A DNA stretch of 55,428 nt, from NCBI GenBank assembly GCA_031274715.1, contig JAISPT010000038.1, forward strand, positions 1 through 55,428, written 5' to 3'. The notes below the pieces were generated by a model. That model had not been told where the DNA came from, made no database searches, and saw only the letters and a program-made list of their open reading frames with translations. A program made the position numbers and the translations under genes. Positions 51,716 through 55,428 of this stretch are shown here, in pieces; positions within the stretch are counted from its first letter, which is position 1, and every line of letters starts with the position of its first letter. This DNA comes from Azonexus sp. (GTDB lineage: Bacteria > Pseudomonadota > Gammaproteobacteria > Burkholderiales > Rhodocyclaceae).

Positions 51716-53475
51716 ACGCTGATCACCCGGTTCTTGCCGGCCTGCTTGGCTTGATACATGGCGCCGTCGGCACGCTTCATGGCACTGGCCTGGTCGTCGG
51801 TGTCGGCGAATTCGGTGACGCCGGCGCTGAAAGTGATCAGTATCTTGTCGTTGTTGTGCATGAAGAATTTCTTGGTCAATTCGCGCTGCAAGCGGCTCAA
51901 GGCCGCCGCAGCGTCGCCGAGCTGGGTTTCCGGCAGCAGGATGACGAACTCCTCGCCGCCGTAGCGGGCGACCGTGTCCTGTGGCCGCAGGGTGTCGCGG
52001 CACAACCCGGCCAGATGGATCAGGGCCTGGTCGCCGACGTCATGGCCCATCGAATCGTTGAGTTGCTTGAAATTGTCGATGTCGAGGAGGGCTACACACA
52101 GGGGCATGTCGTGCCGGGTGGCGCGCGCTACTTCCTTGGTGAACATGTCTTCCAAGCCGCGCCGGTTGAGGATGCCACACAGCTGGTCGTAGCGGACCAG
52201 GTCGCTGGTCGCTTCCAGCTCGTGCTCCAACTGCCGGATGCGCTCCTGCGATTCCTCGACCTGGCGTTGGGTGGCGCGCAATTCGTCGCGCGAGCGCAGA
52301 GCGTTGAGCTGGATGGTCCGGGTTTCCCGCATGACCTCGTCGAGCACGTTTTCCAGCGCGGTGATGTCGTCCGCAGCGCTGATCTTTACGGCGCAGGCCT
52401 CGATCTTGTCGTGGTAGTCCGATGTCGCGTCGGTAAAATCGGCCAGATGGTCAACGAAGCCGGCCAGCATCTGCTTGATGGCTTCCTTGGCGCCGAGCAG
52501 GCTGGCCTTCAATTGGCTCTGCTTGAACAGAACTTCCTTCAGCCGATGTTCGGCGTCGTCGATGCTCCGTTGCGATAGAGGCTTGTCGATCAGTCCGCGG
52601 ACCACGTCGATCTGGCCATGCAGCCAGCGGTCGTCGAGGACCAGTTCGGCGATGTTCTCGACCAGCAGACGCAGCAGGCCGAGCAGGCTGTTGCGCAATT
52701 CGGCTTGGTCTTCGGCCAGCAGTTCGAGCTTGAAGGCAAAACGCTTCAGACGCGTCAGGAATTCCTGCAATTGCCCGCTGTTGCGGGCGGTCCGGATATC
52801 GTTGGCGAGTGCCTTGGCATCGCTGGTCAGTTGCGAGTTTTCCACCAACTGTGTGGCGATCGCCGTCTCCAGCGTGAATGCGAACAACTGGCGCAGTTCC
52901 GGCAGCAGATTGTCACCGGTCGCGGCGGCAGCGGGCGCGGCCACAGCGTCGGATACCCGCTGCTCCTCGGCCAAGGGAGCGGAAGGTTCGACCTCACGCC
53001 CCTGGCCCCAGGAACGCAGCAGGCTGGTCAGCCGGTTATACAGGGTTTCTGGATTGGCGCCGCTGCCGCTCAGTACGTGCTCCAGCGCCTCCCGTTTGCG
53101 GGCGGTGGTGAGGCCGCTGTGCCGGGCTTCCCATTGCTTGAACAGGTCGCCGATCAGTTCCGCCCACTGCAGTTTCTGGCTTTCTGTCAGGGCTGCGATG
53201 AATTCCAGGAGATGCGCTTTGTAATCGTCCCAGCTCTCCGCTTTGACGGCTTCCTCGAGAAGGCGCGCCAGGCGTAGCTGGTCCGGTGTGGATTTCGGCA
53301 GCTCGCTGTTCAGCGAGCGCAGCAGTTTGCCCGGAAAGGGGTCGCCGCTTGGTTTGATGCCGGCGATTTCCCGGTACAACGTCAGATAATTGTCAGGCGT
53401 TGGCGGAATGCGTCGGGCGACCAGTTGCCGCAGAGTTTCCCGCGCGATTTCGAAGGGAGTGTTGGGCGTGCTCAT
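51712..53475 (-). CDS. Diguanylate cyclase (GGDEF) heading the sugar operon
   Basis: 587 aa, soluble. A long helical N-terminal region (about 1-420), of a kind seen in cytoplasmic cyclases, includes coiled-coil stretches such as RATQRQVEESQERIRQLEHE. It carries the GGDEF domain at about 425-587. The active site is GGEEF (506-510) and the inhibitory I-site RPQD (497-500) lies at the correct five-residue distance, so an active, feedback-inhibited cyclase is predicted. It makes c-di-GMP. The start lies 46 bp from tRNA-Thr on the other strand. It overlaps rfbF. Confidence 0.93.
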   Translation of the reverse strand: MSTPNTPFEIARETLRQLVARRIPPTPDNYLTLYREIAGIKPSGDPFPGKLLRSLNSELPKSTPDQLRLARLLEEAVKAESWDDYKAHLLEFIAALTESQKLQWAELIGDLFKQWEARHSGLTTARKREALEHVLSGSGANPETLYNRLTSLLRSWGQGREVEPSAPLAEEQRVSDAVAAPAAAATGDNLLPELRQLFAFTLETAIATQLVENSQLTSDAKALANDIRTARNSGQLQEFLTRLKRFAFKLELLAEDQAELRNSLLGLLRLLVENIAELVLDDRWLHGQIDVVRGLIDKPLSQRSIDDAEHRLKEVLFKQSQLKASLLGAKEAIKQMLAGFVDHLADFTDATSDYHDKIEACAVKISAADDITALENVLDEVMRETRTIQLNALRSRDELRATQRQVEESQERIRQLEHELEATSDLVRYDQLCGILNRRGLEDMFTKEVARATRHDMPLCVALLDIDNFKQLNDSMGHDVGDQALIHLAGLCRDTLRPQDTVARYGGEEFVILLPETQLGDAAAALSRLQRELTKKFFMHNNDKILITFSAGVTEFADTDDQASAMKRADGAMYQAKQAGKNRVISV

Positions 53476-53497
53476 GTCGAATGGTGGTCGTTCGGGC

Positions 53498-53503
53498 TAT
53501 AAT
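53498..53503 (+). promoter_or_regulatory. -10 box of the tRNA-Thr promoter
   Basis: A perfect TATAAT lies 18 bp before the mature tRNA 5' end. The sequence at the expected -35 position is weak. The same 46-bp gap must also hold the ribosome site, and perhaps the promoter, of the divergent cyclase operon. Confidence 0.6.
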
Positions 53504-53521
53504 CGCGCCCCGATGCAGCGG

Positions 53522-53595
53522 GCCCCCGTAGCATGAAGGTCGTGCAGTTGATTTGTAATCATCAGGTAGCGGTTCGATTCCGTTCGGGGGCACCA
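53522..53595 (+). tRNA. tRNA-Thr (anticodon UGU)
   Basis: 74 bases with encoded CCA. The acceptor stem GCCCCCG/CGGGGGC is perfect. The T arm AGCGG-TTCGATT-CCGTT pairs fully with one G-U. The anticodon loop TTTGTAA gives UGU. The D arm is atypical: the loop GAAGGTC lacks the conserved A14 and A21. The anticodon stem GTTGA/TCATC has one U-U mismatch. Its 3' half overlaps the antisense end of the iclR frame. Confidence 0.88.
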
Positions 53596-54398
53596 AGGGT
53601 TTCCACCATGCCGCCAAAGCCCAGGCGCCGCGACAGTTCGTCTGCCGCAGCCAGGACGGCCTTGGCTACCGGGCCGTCCCATTCGGCATCAAACTCCCCG
53701 ACCGTGCCCAGTGTCGTGATGCTGGCCGCCATGTTGCCGGTGTGGTCGTAGACCGGTGCGCTGAATCCGTTGATACCTGGGGTCAGGCTTCCGGTCGCCC
53801 GCGAAATGCCGTGGGTGCGAATGTCCGTCAGGGTCTTTTCCAACTGCCGGCGAACCGCGGTGATGCTGGTCTGGCTGCTTTCGGCGGTTTCCCGCAGTTC
53901 CTCATCCAGCAGTTTTTTCAGGAACGGTGAACGGAAGAAGGCCGCAAAGGCTCGGCCGGTCGCCGATTTGGACAACGACAGCACGGTGCCGTGGCGCAGC
54001 GTGATAGTGACTGGCGAACCCGAATCGACCATACGTACGATGGTGGCGCCCGTGCTGCCCCATACGGCCAATGCCACCGTCTCGTGAATTTCCTCGCACA
54101 AGCTTTCGAGAATAGGACCGGAGAGCCGGACCGGGTCTAGCCTGCCTAGGCCGGACAGGCCGAGTTGCAAGGCGTAGGCGCCCAGATCATAACGGCCGCT
54201 GGCCGGATCCTGCTCGACGATACCGATGCGCAGAAAACTGACCATATAACGATGGGCTTTGGCCGCCGGCATGCCGGCTCCCTTGGCGATGTCGCGCAAC
54301 ATCATCGGCCGGTTCGTGGCCGACAGCACGCTCAACAGACGAAATCCAACCTCGATGGATTGAATGCCCTGGCGGTCACCGGCAACTTTGCTAACCAT
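53562..54398 (-). CDS. IclR-family transcriptional regulator
   Basis: 278 aa. The N-terminal winged HTH (about 12-75) has SIEVGFRLLSVLSATNRPMM and GMPAAKAHRYMVSFLRIGIV. The C-terminal effector domain has GINGFSAPVYDHTGNMAASI. Such proteins often control aromatic or short-chain acid metabolism; the inducer and targets are unknown. The last ten codons (GAPERNRTAT) are antisense to the 3' half of tRNA-Thr, so the natural C-terminus is probably near RRLGFGG and the tail is read-through. It is divergent from parA. Confidence 0.88.
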   Translation of the reverse strand: MVSKVAGDRQGIQSIEVGFRLLSVLSATNRPMMLRDIAKGAGMPAAKAHRYMVSFLRIGIVEQDPASGRYDLGAYALQLGLSGLGRLDPVRLSGPILESLCEEIHETVALAVWGSTGATIVRMVDSGSPVTITLRHGTVLSLSKSATGRAFAAFFRSPFLKKLLDEELRETAESSQTSITAVRRQLEKTLTDIRTHGISRATGSLTPGINGFSAPVYDHTGNMAASITTLGTVGEFDAEWDGPVAKAVLAAADELSRRLGFGGMVETLGAPERNRTAT

Positions 54399-54460
54399 GA
54401 TCGACTCAGCGTTGGAAAATCAGCATTCTATGCATCTATGGCGTCCTTGGGCACGCCGAA

Positions 54461-54466
54461 TATAAT
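54461..54466 (+). promoter_or_regulatory. -10 box of parA and possible operator in the iclR-parA gap
   Basis: TATAAT lies 28 bp upstream of the parA ATG. Just upstream, GGCGT-N8-ACGCC (54440-54457) is a short inverted repeat that could be an operator for the divergent IclR protein. No good -35 is visible. Confidence 0.4.
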
Positions 54467-54493
54467 GTCCCGACAAAAATTCAGGGAGTTCAT

Positions 54494-55111
54494 ATGCGCG
54501 CAGTCCTGGTGGCAAATCCCAAAGGCGGGGCGGGGAAAACAACCTTGGCGACCAATCTATCCGGTCATTTCGCCAATCTGGGTCGGAAGACGACCCTGTG
54601 CGATCTGGATCGCCAGCAATCGGCATTGCGCTGGATGGCCTTTCGCGATCCGGCCTTGCCGCCCGTGACCGGCTATTTCGCCGGCAACCAGATATCCCTC
54701 GGCCTGCCGCGCGAGGCCGACTGGGTCGTCGTTGATGCGCCGGCCGGGCTGCAGGGCTACAAATTGTCGGACTATCTGCGCGCTGCGGATAAAGTACTGG
54801 TGCCGCTGGTTCCGTCGGTCTTCGACATGGCGGCGACCGAGGATTTCCTCAATTCGATACGCAATGAGATTCGCGGCCAGCGTAGCAAGGTCGGCATCGT
54901 GGCCATGCGCGTCGACCCGAGAACCCGGGCGGCCGGCATGCTTGAGGAGTTCCTCAAGCATTTCGACATCCCCATCGTCGCCTATCTGCGCAATACCCAG
55001 AACTATGTCAATGTGGCGGCGGCCGGCGCGACCATCTTTGATCCGCCGCGCGCCAAGCACCGGCGCGATGTTGAACAATGGGCGCCGTTGGTCGAGTGGC
55101 TGGAGAAGTAG
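54494..55111 (+). CDS. Orphan ParA/MinD-type ATPase
   Basis: 205 aa. The deviant Walker A KGGAGKTT (10-17) includes the signature lysine K10. LCDLDRQQSALRW gives the switch I region and WVVVDAPAG is Walker B. It lacks an N-terminal DNA-binding extension, so it belongs to the small ParA type used for positioning plasmids, chemotaxis arrays or other cargo. No ParB, centromere repeats or cargo gene is adjacent. AGGGAG precedes the ATG. It is followed by the fMet tRNA promoter. Confidence 0.88.
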   Translation: MRAVLVANPKGGAGKTTLATNLSGHFANLGRKTTLCDLDRQQSALRWMAFRDPALPPVTGYFAGNQISLGLPREADWVVVDAPAGLQGYKLSDYLRAADKVLVPLVPSVFDMAATEDFLNSIRNEIRGQRSKVGIVAMRVDPRTRAAGMLEEFLKHFDIPIVAYLRNTQNYVNVAAAGATIFDPPRAKHRRDVEQWAPLVEWLEK

Positions 55112-55130
55112 AAGAAATTCAACTTTTCCC

Positions 55131-55159
55131 TTGACGCTCCAGGAGGCTCTCTGGATAAT
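55131..55159 (+). promoter_or_regulatory. Sigma-70 promoter of tRNA-fMet
   Basis: TTGACG (55131-55136), a 17-base spacer and GATAAT (55154-55159). It is 16 bp upstream of the mature tRNA and 19 bp after the parA stop. Confidence 0.85.
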
Positions 55160-55175
55160 GCGCCCCTCTGACGGA

Positions 55176-55252
55176 CGCGGGGTGGAGCAGTTTGGCAGCT
55201 CGTCGGGCTCATAACCCGAAGGTCGCAGGTTCAAGTCCTGCCCCCGCAACCA
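55176..55252 (+). tRNA. Initiator tRNA-fMet (anticodon CAU)
   Basis: 77 bases with encoded CCA; the anticodon CAT is at 55210-55212. The C1-A72 mismatch at the end of the acceptor stem (CGCGGGG against CCCCGCA) and the three consecutive G-C pairs in the anticodon stem (GGG/CCC) identify it as the initiator rather than elongator methionine tRNA. Confidence 0.97.
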
Positions 55253-55325
55253 AAAGCAAATGGCTTGGAATTTTTGCTTTAGGGTTCTGAAGTGCGAGTC
55301 GAGCAAAGAAAGTTGAGATTGACTC

Positions 55326-55354
55326 TTGACTGTTTGAGTTAAGTGCTTCATAAT
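55326..55354 (+). promoter_or_regulatory. Probable rRNA operon promoter
   Basis: TTGACT (55326-55331), a 17-base spacer and CATAAT (55349-55354). It is upstream of a boxA sequence, so it most likely drives an rrn operon that begins outside the window. Confidence 0.7.
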
Positions 55355-55406
55355 CTCGTTTCTCTGCTGCTGACGGGCCAGAAGGGCTGTTGGGGCGGAG
55401 GAAAGT

Positions 55407-55421
55407 GGTTCTTTAACAATT
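55407..55421 (+). promoter_or_regulatory. rRNA leader boxA antitermination site
   Basis: GGTTCTTTAACAATT closely matches the boxA of bacterial rRNA leaders (TGCTCTTTAACAATTT in E. coli), which loads NusB/NusE. It lies about 53 bp after the -10 element and marks the approach to a 16S rRNA gene beyond position 55428. Confidence 0.85.
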
Positions 55422-55428
55422 TGGACAA

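Noticed and set aside
55253..55280. AT-rich hairpin (AAAGCAAA/TTTGCTTT) after tRNA-fMet as a terminator
   Set aside because: It is weak, with a 12-base loop and no T-run; the tRNA may be co-transcribed toward the rRNA promoter region.

Overview
The window looks like chromosomal DNA of a motile Betaproteobacterium, most likely of the Rhodocyclales (Dechloromonas/Azonexus-type). This is inferred from gene order and protein character only; no database was searched. About 32 kb (2.3-34.5 kb) is a nearly complete polar-type flagellar gene cluster. It is followed by a co-oriented run of sugar-modification genes about 19 kb long (34.7-53.5 kb), which reads as a flagellin-glycosylation island. The right end holds tRNA-Thr, an IclR regulator, an orphan ParA ATPase, initiator tRNA-fMet, and the promoter and boxA leader of an rRNA operon whose structural genes lie just outside the window.

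Layout. 0.15-1.8 kb: a secreted PHB-depolymerase-like esterase of lower G+C. 1.8-2.3 kb: a PaaI-type thioesterase. 2.35-3.85 kb (minus): flgN, flgM, flgA. 3.95-14.66 kb (plus): flgB to flgL and a small lipoprotein. 14.69-25.83 kb (minus): fliF-G-H-I-J-K-L-M-N-O-P-Q-R, transcribed from F to R. 25.94-28.88 kb (plus): the FlrB/FlrC (FleS/FleR) two-component pair and fliE. 28.89-34.53 kb (minus): a PilZ protein (YcgR type) and the run fliC-flaG-fliD-fliS-fliT-second fliK-flhB-like. 34.66-53.48 kb (minus, transcribed right to left): diguanylate cyclase, rfbF, rfbG, rfbH, NeuB-cupin fusion, ThDP enzyme, two methyltransferases, epimerase, APS kinase, sulfotransferase, GT2 and a 1252-residue multi-domain glycosyltransferase that ends just before the fliC promoter.

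Regulation can be read from the DNA. Sigma-54 (-24/-12) elements precede flgB and fliE, matching the encoded sigma-54 activator FlrC. Sigma-28 promoters (TAAA-type -35, 11-bp spacer, GCCGTTAA-like -10) precede flgMN, flgK and fliC. This is the usual late-gene set controlled by FlgM. A diguanylate cyclase with an intact inhibitory I-site at the head of the sugar operon and a YcgR-type c-di-GMP receptor nearby suggest second-messenger control of swimming.

The most novel part is the sugar island. RfbF, RfbG and RfbH should make CDP-4-keto-3,6-dideoxyglucose. An acetolactate-synthase-like enzyme beside them suggests a yersiniose-like two-carbon branch. An APS kinase overlapping a sulfotransferase suggests sulfation of the glycan. 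Four unrelated enzymes of the operon carry the same kind of C-terminal Rossmann-like domain. Three intergenic inverted-repeat elements, two of them nested palindromes of about 212 bp, sit between flagellar genes.
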